Shown: positions 1-5,232 of the stretch, one piece after another
How positions within the stretch are numbered: position 1 is the stretch's first letter
How the letters are laid out: each line of letters starts with the position of its first letter
Virus record (IMG/VR): IMGVR_UViG_3300023115_001509
Location: 1 to 30,389 of that record
DNA length: 30,389 bases
Strand: one strand, 5' to 3'
Source of the DNA: a virus
Notes under the pieces: model-generated
Database searches by the model: none
What the model was told of the DNA's origin: nothing
What the model saw: the letters and a program-made list of their open reading frames with translations, nothing else
Program-made: the position numbers and the translations under genes

Positions 1-1
1 T

Positions 2-148
2 GACACTGTTCCTTCTGGTAAGGCAGGTCTGAGCGTTGCTGCTACTGAGAACCTGGGTGTTTATGGTGAAGTCAGCTTCGTCGGTTCTGGCGTTGCTGGT
101 GTTGACCGTGGTTACGGCACCAAGGCTGGTGTTAAGTGGACCTTCTGA
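2..148 (+). CDS. C-terminal fragment of a beta-barrel-like outer-membrane protein
   Basis: An open frame runs in from the left edge for 48 codons and stops at TGA 146-148. The tail is rich in Gly, Val, Ser and Thr with alternating polar and apolar residues, and ends in K-W-T-F. A C-terminal Phe after such a strand is the usual closing signal of outer-membrane beta barrels, so a porin-like protein is my inference. The rest of the gene lies outside the window, so the family cannot be fixed. A terminator follows 25 bases later. Confidence 0.55.
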   Translation, partial: DTVPSGKAGLSVAATENLGVYGEVSFVGSGVAGVDRGYGTKAGVKWTF

Positions 149-170
149 TTCACTGAATCCGTGCTATAAT
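143..170 (+). promoter_or_regulatory. Putative sigma-70-type promoter overlapping the upstream stop codon
   Basis: A perfect -10 box, TATAAT, lies at 165-170. The best -35 candidate, TTCTGA at 143-148 with 16-base spacing, is weak and includes the stop codon of the preceding gene. The expected start point falls inside the 5' arm of the terminator hairpin that follows at once. The same layout occurs after psbA at 20883-20938. Confidence 0.45.
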
Positions 171-173
171 ACT

Positions 174-197
174 GGGGACTTCGGTCCCCCTTTTTTT
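174..197 (+). terminator. Intrinsic terminator (GGGGAC-TTCG-GTCCCC, T7)
   Basis: A six-base stem, GGGGAC 174-179 with GTCCCC 184-189, is capped by the stable TTCG tetraloop and followed by seven T residues (191-197). The same hairpin recurs at 30335-30350. The next gene's ATG begins directly after the T tract. Confidence 0.85.
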
Positions 198-386
198 ATG
201 CTTAAAAAGATTCTCCTTCACCCAGTTACGCACTTCAATCTTTTGGTTGTTGGATTTTTAGCTTTGATTCAATCTATGCATACACACGCTCATTACACAA
301 TGGAGATTGATGCTGATAGTTATGTCTACAACTTTTGTAGAAAAAATGTAGAGAAGTGCCAAAAATTTATCGATAAAGACTACTGA
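198..386 (+). CDS. Small membrane-anchored protein, unknown function
   Basis: This gene encodes 62 residues. I chose ATG 198, directly behind the terminator T tract, because the same frame upstream of it runs through the preceding gene and the terminator. Residues about 8-26 form one hydrophobic segment, and the rest is polar with two Cys. The stop overlaps the next ATG in a TGATG junction, so the two genes are probably translated together. I do not recognise the family. A small cyanophage accessory protein is the fair description. Confidence 0.6.
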   Translation: MLKKILLHPVTHFNLLVVGFLALIQSMHTHAHYTMEIDADSYVYNFCRKNVEKCQKFIDKDY

Positions 387-610
387 TGACCATACCATTC
401 TTTGTTGAAGAACCTATTACTTGGAAGAAAGTAGAAGTTCCTTATGATATCGTCCAGTATTGTGATGCTTTCACTATTGACGCGGATCGTGAAGACCTCC
501 GCTATATTGATTGTGTGTGGATGCATATGGGATATTATGGTGTTCCAACACACGTTATGAAGGCAGTGAGAGAAGAATGGAATCCTTCTGTGGTGCCAGT
601 TTTTGAGTAG
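386..610 (+). CDS. Hypothetical protein, 74 residues
   Basis: The product is acidic and soluble, with many Asp, Glu, Trp and Tyr residues and no membrane segment or clear motif. The ATG overlaps the preceding TGA by one base, and the TAG stop overlaps a possible GTG start of the next gene. The tight coupling and ordinary composition support a real gene. No function can be given. Confidence 0.65.
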   Translation: MTIPFFVEEPITWKKVEVPYDIVQYCDAFTIDADREDLRYIDCVWMHMGYYGVPTHVMKAVREEWNPSVVPVFE

Positions 611-645
611 TGTTAAATACTATTGGACGTGCGAATACTTCCCAG

Positions 646-801
646 ATGAAAATTAATCTCTGGTATTGTAAGAGAATGAATCAATGGCGTTGGACCCTGA
701 CTGATGAAACAGACGATCGTAGAATGGAGTCAGGACAACGCCCAGATTTAAGAGTAGCAATGGAAGATGTTGCCAAAACCGTAGAGTATATGCTACAATA
801 A
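646..801 (+). CDS. Hypothetical small protein, 51 residues
   Basis: The frame can start at GTG 610, overlapping the previous stop, or at ATG 646. I prefer ATG 646 because the extra residues upstream look unstructured. The short form is rich in Trp, Arg and Asp and has no recognised motif. It ends nine bases before tRNA-Val, so it is likely co-transcribed with the tRNA. Function unknown. Confidence 0.55.
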   Translation: MKINLWYCKRMNQWRWTLTDETDDRRMESGQRPDLRVAMEDVAKTVEYMLQ

Positions 802-809
802 CAACATAA

Positions 810-881
810 GGGCGATTAACTCAGCGGTAGAGTGCCTCCTTTACACGGAGTAGGTCGGCGGTTCGAATCCGTCATCGCCCA
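810..881 (+). tRNA. tRNA-Val (anticodon TAC)
   Basis: A full cloverleaf of 72 bases can be drawn. The acceptor stem GGGCGAT 810-816 pairs with ATCGCCC 874-880. The anticodon stem CTCC/GGAG encloses loop TTTACAC, with anticodon TAC at 842-844, and the T-loop is GTTCGAATC. CCA is not encoded. It reads GTA-type Val codons, which are more common in AT-rich phage genes than in the host; that usage reason is an inference from general knowledge. Confidence 0.95.
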
Positions 882-882
882 T

Positions 883-890
883 TATAAATA
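883..890 (+). promoter_or_regulatory. T4-type late promoter motif TATAAATA
   Basis: This is an exact TATAAATA, the late promoter core of T4-like phages, two bases after tRNA-Val and about 45 bases before the next ATG. It would drive the zinc-ribbon-like gene at 936. A small CTTCAA/TTGAAG hairpin follows at about 891-912. Confidence 0.55.
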
Positions 891-935
891 CTTCAAACAT
901 TCCTGATTGAAGTAAGGAACACATTATATTGACCA

Positions 936-1193
936 ATGGATAACATAAAGGTAAGGTGCCGCTCTTGTAGTAGAGAGTTGGAAGGGCACCCAAGTAAGAC
1001 CGTCTCTTGCGGTTGTTCTAATATGACAACTATTCGTGGTGAGAAGATTTCGGCAGTTGACTTATCGTTAGTTGTTATGTTAAACTCTTATCAATCCAAA
1101 GGAAAGACAAACGTTCTTTCCAATGAGGATATTCTCTGGCAAGAGCAGAGAAGGCAACGCAAGGTTCGTAAACTGGACTTTGAAGTTCGCTAA
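936..1193 (+). CDS. Small zinc-ribbon-like protein, unknown function
   Basis: The 85-residue product has Cys8-x2-Cys11 and Cys25-x-Cys27 in its first 30 residues, a likely single metal site of zinc-ribbon type. The C-terminal 20 residues are basic and rich in Arg, Gln and Lys. This could fit a nucleic-acid or RNA-polymerase binding role, but that is speculation. It follows a late promoter motif and precedes the HNH gene. Similar short CxxC proteins are common in T4-like cyanophages. Confidence 0.65.
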   Translation: MDNIKVRCRSCSRELEGHPSKTVSCGCSNMTTIRGEKISAVDLSLVVMLNSYQSKGKTNVLSNEDILWQEQRRQRKVRKLDFEVR

Positions 1194-1195
1194 AA

Positions 1196-1231
1196 GTTCT
1201 AATTTTTATAAATAAATTAGAACCATAAATA
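1196..1231 (+). promoter_or_regulatory. Late promoter motifs embedded in a hairpin before the HNH gene
   Basis: A perfect 10-bp inverted repeat, GTTCTAATTT 1196-1205 and AAATTAGAAC 1214-1223, holds TATAAATA at 1207-1214 in its loop. A second late-type motif, CATAAATA, is at 1224-1231, just before ATG 1237. Transcripts from upstream would carry the whole hairpin; late transcripts would start downstream of its 5' arm. This resembles the way T4 restricts homing-endonuclease translation to late transcripts. Confidence 0.55.
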
Positions 1232-1236
1232 ACTTT

Positions 1237-1596
1237 ATGCCATATAAGGATAAAGAAAAGCAAAGAGAAGCACAACGACTCTGGGCACAAAAACAAAGTT
1301 CTGAATTCAAAAAGGTAAAATACCAAAGAGAAAAGAACAATAAACAGTTGATGGTTGAAAAATTAAATCAACTTAAAATGGATCGTGGATGTTGTGATCT
1401 CTGTGGTGATTATCATCCTCCTTGTTGTTTTGATTTTCATCATATAGATAAATCAAGCAAAGAAAGAGAGGTTGCAACCTTAGCACATAAAGGATATAAG
1501 TGGGAGACAATCCAAGCAGAGATAGATAAGTGCTATATGCTCTGTGCTCCCTGCCATCGTAAAATACACGCTGGTTTATTGGAAATTATAGGGTGA
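1237..1596 (+). CDS. HNH endonuclease (free-standing homing-type)
   Basis: The 119-residue protein has a lysine-rich basic N-terminus (residues 1-45), then a compact HNH fold: Cys53-x2-Cys56, the paired His68-His69, and Cys103-x2-Cys106 with His107 and His111. The Cys pairs would bind structural zinc; the His residues and metal would cut DNA. Such enzymes in T4-like phages usually nick or cut near their own insertion site and spread by recombination. It sits between two tRNA genes, and its last codons overlap the start of tRNA-Ser by five bases. No intron splice sites are evident, so I call it free-standing. Start ATG 1237 lacks a strong ribosome site. Confidence 0.85.
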   Translation: MPYKDKEKQREAQRLWAQKQSSEFKKVKYQREKNNKQLMVEKLNQLKMDRGCCDLCGDYHPPCCFDFHHIDKSSKEREVATLAHKGYKWETIQAEIDKCYMLCAPCHRKIHAGLLEIIG

Positions 1597-1678
1597 GTTG
1601 GCAGAGCGGTTTATTGCGTTAGTCTTGAAAACTAATGTGTCTTCACGGGCACCCTCGGTTCGAATCCGAGACTCACCG
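1592..1678 (+). tRNA. tRNA-Ser (anticodon TGA)
   Basis: This is an 87-base class II tRNA. The acceptor stem GGTGAGT 1592-1598 pairs with ACTCACC 1671-1677. The anticodon loop CTTGAAA carries TGA, a long variable arm follows, and the T-loop is GGTTCGAATCC. CCA is not encoded. It reads TCA-type Ser codons. Its first five bases are also the end of the HNH gene, including the stop codon. Confidence 0.93.
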
Positions 1679-1737
1679 TTTAAGATAAGTTACAAATTTA
1701 ATATTTTCTTCAACACTGTTACGAAATGAACACTTTG

Positions 1738-1765
1738 TTGACAGTTTAGAAGTACCTGCTATCAT
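1738..1765 (+). promoter_or_regulatory. Sigma-70-type promoter
   Basis: TTGACA at 1738-1743 and TATCAT at 1760-1765 are separated by 16 bases. It lies after tRNA-Ser and 27 bases before the first gene of a run of overlapping small genes, so it probably drives 1793-2567 and perhaps gnd. Confidence 0.6.
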
Positions 1766-1792
1766 AGCTAGTAGATACTAAACGTCAACAAA

Positions 1793-1969
1793 ATGGATCA
1801 ACACACCTATAATAATTGGGTGAAGATCAAAGAGACCTTCGAAAAGTCTGGTAATACAGACAATATGTTTTACAAAAGAGCCTGTGCTATTACATCTGGA
1901 AAACCAGATCCATTGGAGCACATATTAGGAAGACCACCTTTGTATGGCAAACAAAATGGAACCGATTGA
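1793..1969 (+). CDS. Hypothetical protein, 58 residues
   Basis: ATG 1793 opens 58 codons ending at TGA 1967-1969, directly downstream of a good promoter. The product is soluble and charged, with no motif that I recognise. It overlaps the next gene (ATG 1944) by 26 bases. Support comes from the promoter, the coding-like composition and its place at the head of a chain of overlapping genes. Confidence 0.55.
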   Translation: MDQHTYNNWVKIKETFEKSGNTDNMFYKRACAITSGKPDPLEHILGRPPLYGKQNGTD

Positions 1970-2159
1970 ACCTAATCCTTTAGTGACAAGACAAGAGTGT
2001 CAGGAGATGATTGATGCTGCCATACGTCGTCACAATCGGAATGCTTCGATTATTAGTATGTGTGTTGGTTGGGTTGTTCTTGCACTTTTTGCTGAAGGTC
2101 TACTTCGACTTATCGGAGTAATACCACCTGTTTTCCCATGGTTGAACATCACATTGTAG
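1944..2159 (+). CDS. Small membrane protein, 71 residues
   Basis: A charged N-terminal half (residues 1-35) has the look of a helix-forming segment. It is followed by a hydrophobic stretch at about 36-57 and a proline-rich end. One membrane span is likely, with the charged part facing the cytoplasm. It overlaps both neighbours by 20-26 bases, typical of compact phage genes. Function unknown. Confidence 0.6.
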   Translation: MANKMEPIEPNPLVTRQECQEMIDAAIRRHNRNASIISMCVGWVVLALFAEGLLRLIGVIPPVFPWLNITL

Positions 2160-2320
2160 AGTGGATAGGTGTTATCACCTTATTTCTTTTCGGTATCACT
2201 ATGATTTGTCAAGGACATTTCATTTATCACGGAAAGCGTGGTTATAGACACTCTGAACGTGAAAAAGAAAAAATGAGTAATGCTCGCAAACAAGTAGAGG
2301 ATTTATTCAAAAACAAATGA
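2138..2320 (+). CDS. Small membrane protein, 60 residues
   Basis: One hydrophobic segment at about residues 8-28 is followed by a strongly basic and charged tail (KRGYRHSEREKEK region) to the end. The topology suggests a membrane anchor with a cytoplasmic basic tail. ATG 2138 lies inside the end of the previous gene, and the stop overlaps the next ATG (ATGA). No known family recognised. Confidence 0.6.
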   Translation: MVEHHIVEWIGVITLFLFGITMICQGHFIYHGKRGYRHSEREKEKMSNARKQVEDLFKNK

Positions 2321-2430
2321 CCGAAGAAGACTACCAACAGTTACAGGAAAGGGTCAAAGAATTGAGAATGGCATTGTTATTTGAGGAACCTTGTCCTCTT
2401 TACGAAGAGGTTGAAGATGAACTGGACTGA
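2317..2430 (+). CDS. Microprotein, 37 residues, acidic helix
   Basis: The ATGA overlap with the preceding stop suggests translational coupling. The product is very acidic (many Glu and Asp), probably helical, with no membrane segment. Its last codons overlap the next gene at ATG 2417. Only position and coding-like sequence support it. Confidence 0.45.
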   Translation: MTEEDYQQLQERVKELRMALLFEEPCPLYEEVEDELD

Positions 2431-2533
2431 ATTTATTGAGTTTATTGCTAGTGTTTTATACCTTTATATTGCCTGGTTAAGTGGAATCTTACTTGGATAT
2501 CTTATCGGTAGGAGGGATGGGGGAGATTTATGA
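2417..2533 (+). CDS. Microprotein with one membrane span, 38 residues
   Basis: Residues about 6-31 are hydrophobic, followed by a short tail beginning GRRDGG. It overlaps the previous gene by 14 bases. A single-span membrane peptide is the likely form; its role is unknown. An AGGAGG-like stretch near its end could serve as ribosome site for the following tiny frame. Confidence 0.45.
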   Translation: MNWTEFIEFIASVLYLYIAWLSGILLGYLIGRRDGGDL

Positions 2534-2567
2534 ACAACTACATAAAGCAATGGAACTAATAAAATGA
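2517..2567 (+). CDS. Possible 16-residue leader-type peptide before gnd
   Basis: ATG 2517 is preceded by a GGAGG-like sequence (2511-2515) and its TGA overlaps the gnd start in an ATGA junction. It may be a real micropeptide or only a means of delivering ribosomes to gnd. It is too short for any family assignment. Confidence 0.3.
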   Translation: MGEIYEQLHKAMELIK

Positions 2568-3601
2568 AAGTAGGATTAATTGGTTTAGGAAGAATGGGCG
2601 AAGGAATGTCTCGCCGCATGAGATCCAGGGGGAATATCGAAGTCTGGGGTTACAGGAGAAATTATGCAAAAGCACAAGAAGCATATGAAAGTGGATATGT
2701 GGACGGCGTTACAACTGACATTGAAAATCTTGTTAAAGTAGTAAAGTCCAAAAAGAATGGTGGAATAGCACCAGGCATCTTCATGATGGTTGTGCCAGCA
2801 GAAACAGTAGAGGAGACCATTAATGAATTACTACGATTTTGTAGTGAGGGCGATATTATTATTGATCATGGCAATAGCAATTTTAAAGACAGTCGGAAAA
2901 GAGCAGAACGCCTTGCAAAACTGGGCGTCCAATATATTGACTGTGGCACTAGTGGTGGTGTTTACGGTTTGGATCGCGGATACTGTCTTATGGTTGGTGG
3001 CGGAGATACTGCAGTCGCCACTTGTGCGCCTATCTTTAGAGCACTCGCCCCAGGTATCGGGTCTGCCCATCGCACTGACCCTATGAGTTGGGAGAGATCC
3101 GCTGAGTATGGTTGGTTACATTGTGGTCCGTCAGGCGCAGGTCATTTCGTAAAAATGGTACATAATGGAATCGAATACGGAATCATGCAGGCATACGCCG
3201 AAGGATTTAATATCCTGCATGAGGCTAATGCTGGGAGTAAGTACGTCAAGGCAGGTGATGCTGAAGTTGCTCCAATGGATAATCCAAAGGATTATTGTTA
3301 TGATATTGACGTTGCTGAGGTGGCTGAGTTATGGCGTCGTGGTAGTGTTGTTGGTAGTTGGTTACTCGATCTTACCGCTGCTGTACTACGAAATGATAGA
3401 CAGCTTAGCAAATTCGATGGGGGAGTTAGCGACAGTGGTGAGGGTCGTTGGACGGTTCACGCTGCTGTGGATCTTGGCGTACCCGCTCCTGTCATCAGCA
3501 CTGCGCTGTATGAGCGTTTTAACTCACGCAGTCTTGGTGCTTTCGCGTCCAAGGTTCTAAATGGTATGAGATATATGTTTGGGGGACATCACGTAAGGTA
3601 A
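2564..3601 (+). CDS. gnd: 6-phosphogluconate dehydrogenase, decarboxylating
   Basis: The enzyme oxidises 6-phosphogluconate with NAD(P)+ to ribulose 5-phosphate and CO2 in the cytoplasmic oxidative pentose phosphate pathway. At 345 residues it is the short form, not the 470-residue one. Visible motifs are the Rossmann GLGRMG at 7-12, the substrate-binding DHGNSNFKDS at 101-110, CGTSGG at 127-132, and the catalytic helix with Lys197, Asn201 and Glu204 (HFVKMVHNGIEYG). Cyanophages use gnd to raise NADPH and pentose supply for nucleotide synthesis, a known theme. It starts inside a tiny upstream frame and ends overlapping the next gene (TAATG). All key residues look intact. Confidence 0.95.
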   Translation: MKVGLIGLGRMGEGMSRRMRSRGNIEVWGYRRNYAKAQEAYESGYVDGVTTDIENLVKVVKSKKNGGIAPGIFMMVVPAETVEETINELLRFCSEGDIIIDHGNSNFKDSRKRAERLAKLGVQYIDCGTSGGVYGLDRGYCLMVGGGDTAVATCAPIFRALAPGIGSAHRTDPMSWERSAEYGWLHCGPSGAGHFVKMVHNGIEYGIMQAYAEGFNILHEANAGSKYVKAGDAEVAPMDNPKDYCYDIDVAEVAELWRRGSVVGSWLLDLTAAVLRNDRQLSKFDGGVSDSGEGRWTVHAAVDLGVPAPVISTALYERFNSRSLGAFASKVLNGMRYMFGGHHVR

Positions 3602-3732
3602 TGGAACACTTGTTAGGAAAAGCACTCATTATAGTGGCAATACCCTTTGTAATCGCTACAATTTACTTCGGTTCTAAGAAGGGGCACTACTATGAATCCG
3701 AACACTATAAGGGCAATGGAACCGCACACTAG
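3601..3732 (+). CDS. Small membrane protein, 43 residues
   Basis: The start overlaps the gnd stop (TAATG). Residues about 6-23 form one hydrophobic segment, followed by a short tail rich in Lys, Tyr, His and Glu. It overlaps the next gene by 41 bases. Probably a single-span membrane peptide; function unknown. Confidence 0.5.
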   Translation: MEHLLGKALIIVAIPFVIATIYFGSKKGHYYESEHYKGNGTAH

Positions 3733-3910
3733 AATGCGGTTTCACTTTGCCTGGTCTTCATTTTCAAGAATGTATGGAGTCAGTCATGTCTCATCAGATA
3801 TGATTGACTTTTGCTATGATTGGGCACACACAGAACAAGAAGCACCACTCGATTGTTTAAACCACGTAGACCGATATTTTAGAGCATTATGGACAGAATC
3901 ACAGAACTAG
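3692..3910 (+). CDS. Hypothetical protein, 72 residues
   Basis: A soluble product rich in His, Trp, Arg and Met, with no membrane segment or known motif. It overlaps neighbours on both sides (41 and 22 bases). The composition is clearly protein-like. Function unknown. Confidence 0.6.
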   Translation: MNPNTIRAMEPHTRMRFHFAWSSFSRMYGVSHVSSDMIDFCYDWAHTEQEAPLDCLNHVDRYFRALWTESQN

Positions 3911-4047
3911 AAAATGAGAATCGCTGGTTAAAGGAAGAGATTCGAAGACTGAGACATCAGTTATCAATAGAAAAGGAAAAAGAATGGGCACATCCAGAAT
4001 CATGTTTGAATAACTGTAACCCCTGGGAAACATGGAAGTCCAACTAG
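3889..4047 (+). CDS. Short coiled-coil protein, 52 residues
   Basis: Residues about 1-33 have a heptad-like Leu/Ile pattern with alternating charges (Glu, Arg, Lys), a good coiled-coil candidate. The tail holds two Cys and Trp residues. It overlaps the genes on both sides. It could dimerise, but no partner or function can be named. Confidence 0.5.
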   Translation: MDRITELENENRWLKEEIRRLRHQLSIEKEKEWAHPESCLNNCNPWETWKSN

Positions 4048-4115
4048 GCATTCTGTTTTTTATGTGTATGTTTGGCGTATTTTTATTTGTAGTTTCTATT
4101 TTAACGGACTGGTAA
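4032..4115 (+). CDS. Single-span membrane micropeptide, 27 residues
   Basis: Nearly the whole peptide is hydrophobic (residues 5-24, rich in Phe, Val, Leu and Met). It starts inside the coiled-coil gene, and its TAA overlaps the next ATG. Such peptides resemble small photosystem subunits in size, but there is no sequence match that I can claim. Confidence 0.4.
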   Translation: MEVQLGILFFMCMFGVFLFVVSILTDW

Positions 4116-4267
4116 TGGGACATTTCGCACGCTGGACATTAGAAACACCAGTAACATTAGGATTTCTTTGTTATCTTTTGGTGGTAGTTCCTATCTTGGG
4201 TATCTGGTTGGTTCACAAATACAACTGGCAGCACTGGGAACCATTTGACAAGCACGACAAAAAGTAG
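4115..4267 (+). CDS. Small membrane protein, 50 residues
   Basis: I start it at ATG 4115, which overlaps the preceding TAA; a longer in-frame start at 4064 would run through the previous gene. Residues about 14-33 form one membrane span, followed by an aromatic, charged tail ending DKHDKK. A perfect promoter -35 box lies inside its last codons. Function unknown. Confidence 0.5.
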   Translation: MGHFARWTLETPVTLGFLCYLLVVVPILGIWLVHKYNWQHWEPFDKHDKK

Positions 4268-4273
4268 TATAAT
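4245..4273 (+). promoter_or_regulatory. Perfect-consensus sigma-70 promoter
   Basis: TTGACA at 4245-4250 and TATAAT at 4268-4273 are separated by exactly 17 bases. The -35 lies in the end of the preceding gene. Transcription should begin near 4280, where a long hairpin starts, and run into tRNA-Pro. No protein-coding gene follows at once, so this promoter appears to serve RNA genes. Confidence 0.75.
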
Positions 4274-4280
4274 TAGTTCT

Positions 4281-4377
4281 GTTGAGAGGGAGGAAACCAC
4301 CACCCACCACCTTCCTTTCAACTGCGGCACTTCGGTTCGGTAGGTTCTTGAAGTGGCGGCGATGAAGAGAACCTACC
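4281..4377 (+). ncRNA. Structured RNA candidate upstream of tRNA-Pro
   Basis: Two strong elements fill the space between the promoter and the tRNA. Hairpin 1 pairs GTTGA 4281-4285 with TCAAC 4318-4322, and GGGAGG 4288-4293 with CCTTCC 4310-4315. Hairpin 2 is a perfect 10-bp stem, GGTAGGTTCT 4339-4348 with AGAACCTACC 4368-4377. Its loop carries GAAGTG (4350-4355), which can pair with CACTTC at 4328-4333 or at 4377-4382, giving a pseudoknot or a switch. No open frame of note occurs here. It could be a small RNA, a tRNA-processing leader or a riboswitch-like element. I cannot match it to a named family. Confidence 0.55.
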
Positions 4378-4381
4378 ACTT

Positions 4382-4455
4382 CGGAATGTAGCTCAGTTTG
4401 GTAGAGCACTGCTTTTGGGAAGCAGGGGTCGCAGGTTCGAATCCTGTCATTCCGA
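4382..4455 (+). tRNA. tRNA-Pro (anticodon TGG)
   Basis: A 74-base cloverleaf: acceptor CGGAATG 4382-4388 pairs with CATTCCG 4448-4454, discriminator A 4455. Anticodon stem CTGCT/AGCAG encloses loop TTTGGGA with anticodon TGG, and the T-arm contains GGTTCGAATCC. CCA is not encoded. Expressed, I infer, from the promoter at 4245-4273 together with the structured RNA before it. Confidence 0.94.
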
Positions 4456-4456
4456 T

Positions 4457-4476
4457 TGCCAGTTTTTCAACTGGCA
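4457..4476 (+). terminator. Hairpin after tRNA-Pro, possible terminator or processing site
   Basis: A perfect 8-bp stem, TGCCAGTT 4457-4464 with AACTGGCA 4469-4476, has a four-base loop. There is no T tract behind it, so it may mark RNA processing or 3' end protection and not intrinsic termination. Confidence 0.45.
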
Positions 4477-4479
4477 TCC

Positions 4480-4508
4480 TTGACTAAATATCATTCAAAC
4501 CTTATAAT
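4480..4508 (+). promoter_or_regulatory. Sigma-70-type promoter
   Basis: TTGACT 4480-4485 and TATAAT 4503-4508 are 17 bases apart, 23 bases before the gene at 4532. A strong promoter by sequence, likely driving 4532-5010. Confidence 0.75.
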
Positions 4509-4531
4509 AAACGGGTTAACCAAACACAACA

Positions 4532-4750
4532 ATGGCACTGACTGAAAAATTCAAGAAAGATATCAGCACTTTGCGTGCTGCTGCTAACGGCGAAATTTTC
4601 CTTGATGTAAAGAATCCGAAACTTTTCAAAAAGGTTCGCCGCTTCTACGAAAATGAAGGAGTAGTGTTCTCTGGAGACCCTCTTGATGATTATGAAATGT
4701 TGATGGAGCAAATCTACAGCGATCTTGAAGTTGTTGAGGTTAGTCAATGA
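4532..4750 (+). CDS. Hypothetical protein, 72 residues
   Basis: A charged soluble protein with alternating Lys and Glu/Asp, likely alpha-beta, and no recognised motif. It has its own strong promoter and overlaps the next gene by four bases (ATGA), so the pair forms an operon. Codon use is like that of other well-expressed genes here. Proteins of this size are common in cyanophage accessory regions; no function can be assigned. Confidence 0.75.
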   Translation: MALTEKFKKDISTLRAAANGEIFLDVKNPKLFKKVRRFYENEGVVFSGDPLDDYEMLMEQIYSDLEVVEVSQ

Positions 4751-5010
4751 AAGTGGTGAAAAAACCAACTGTTCTTATGGAGCAGTTTCCTTATCGTTAT
4801 GTTCAAGTTGGCACTCTGGAAATCAATGGAAAACCAGATTGCCGTATTCAAAAAGTAGATTCCTATACTGGTCGTTATCGGGATATGTATCTCTGTGATA
4901 ACGAAATGCAGTTGCTAACTGCTATGGAAGACTTTGAATACACTAAATGGTTAGACCCTGATATGGTTCCTTGCTATGTCAAGGATGATGAAGACACGGA
5001 GAGTCTATAA
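4747..5010 (+). CDS. Hypothetical protein, 87 residues
   Basis: Soluble, with an acidic C-terminal end (YVKDDEDTES region) and several Tyr and Cys. The ATGA overlap couples it to the gene before. It is followed immediately by a structured untranslated segment and a terminator. No family recognised. Confidence 0.7.
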   Translation: MKVVKKPTVLMEQFPYRYVQVGTLEINGKPDCRIQKVDSYTGRYRDMYLCDNEMQLLTAMEDFEYTKWLDPDMVPCYVKDDEDTESL

Positions 5011-5205
5011 ATCTGCCCTGGTCGGGATGGTCAAAAGACCCTCGCGTTTCCTAGTTCGTAAAACTAGGTGGTGGAGTCAATCCCCTTATGCCCGTGATGG
5101 AGACACGAAAACAACCCTGGTGCGGATGGGGTATCTCCCCGCCTAGTTTCTTGCTTCTAGTCAAAGAGCAAGTGGCGAGCCTGCAAAACCTAATCAGAAC
5201 CCAGA
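5011..5205 (+). ncRNA. Structured untranslated RNA segment before gmd
   Basis: There is no gene in this 195-base span, but it is dense with stems: GGTC/GACC around AAAA (5029-5040), a 7-bp CCTAGTT/AACTAGG (5050-5068), CGTG/CACG (5093-5107), GGGG/CCCC (5128-5140) and CTTGCT/AGCAAG (5150-5172). Two similar boxes, CCCTGG-TCGGGATGG 5016-5030 and CCCTGG-TGCGGATGG 5115-5129, match at 13 of 15 bases. A terminator closes it. It is GC-rich compared with neighbours. It may be a 3' RNA of the upstream operon or a cis-regulator of the glycan operon. The wcaG RNA motif, known before exopolysaccharide and light-induced genes of marine cyanophages, is a candidate that I cannot confirm. Confidence 0.5.
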
Positions 5206-5232
5206 GGGAGGTTGCATAAACCTCTCTTTTTT
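5206..5232 (+). terminator. Intrinsic terminator
   Basis: Stem GAGGTT 5208-5213 pairs with AACCTC 5219-5224, extended by a G-T and a G-C pair outside. The loop is GCATA, followed by TTTTTT 5227-5232. It ends the structured RNA and the operon at 4532-5010. The -35 of the next promoter overlaps its loop. Confidence 0.8.

Noticed and set aside
36-197. Upstream extension of the 62-residue gene to an ATG at 36
   Set aside because: It would overlap the beta-barrel-like frame and run through a terminator; the start at 198 is far more sensible.
1592-1678. tRNA genes as phage attachment sites
   Set aside because: No integrase gene or repeated tRNA end occurs in the window, and T4-like cyanophages are lytic.
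2823-3560. Alternative + frames with hydrophobic runs inside gnd (2823-3086, 3165-3560)
   Set aside because: They are out of frame within an intact, well-conserved enzyme gene and have no start signals of their own.
4457-4476. Strong intrinsic terminator after tRNA-Pro
   Set aside because: The stem is good but there is no T tract, so it is listed only as a hairpin of uncertain role.
5088-5113. Hammerhead-like pattern (TGATG, short stem, GAAA)
   Set aside because: The CUGAUGA core is not matched (reads GTGATGG) and stems I and III cannot be drawn, so no ribozyme is claimed.
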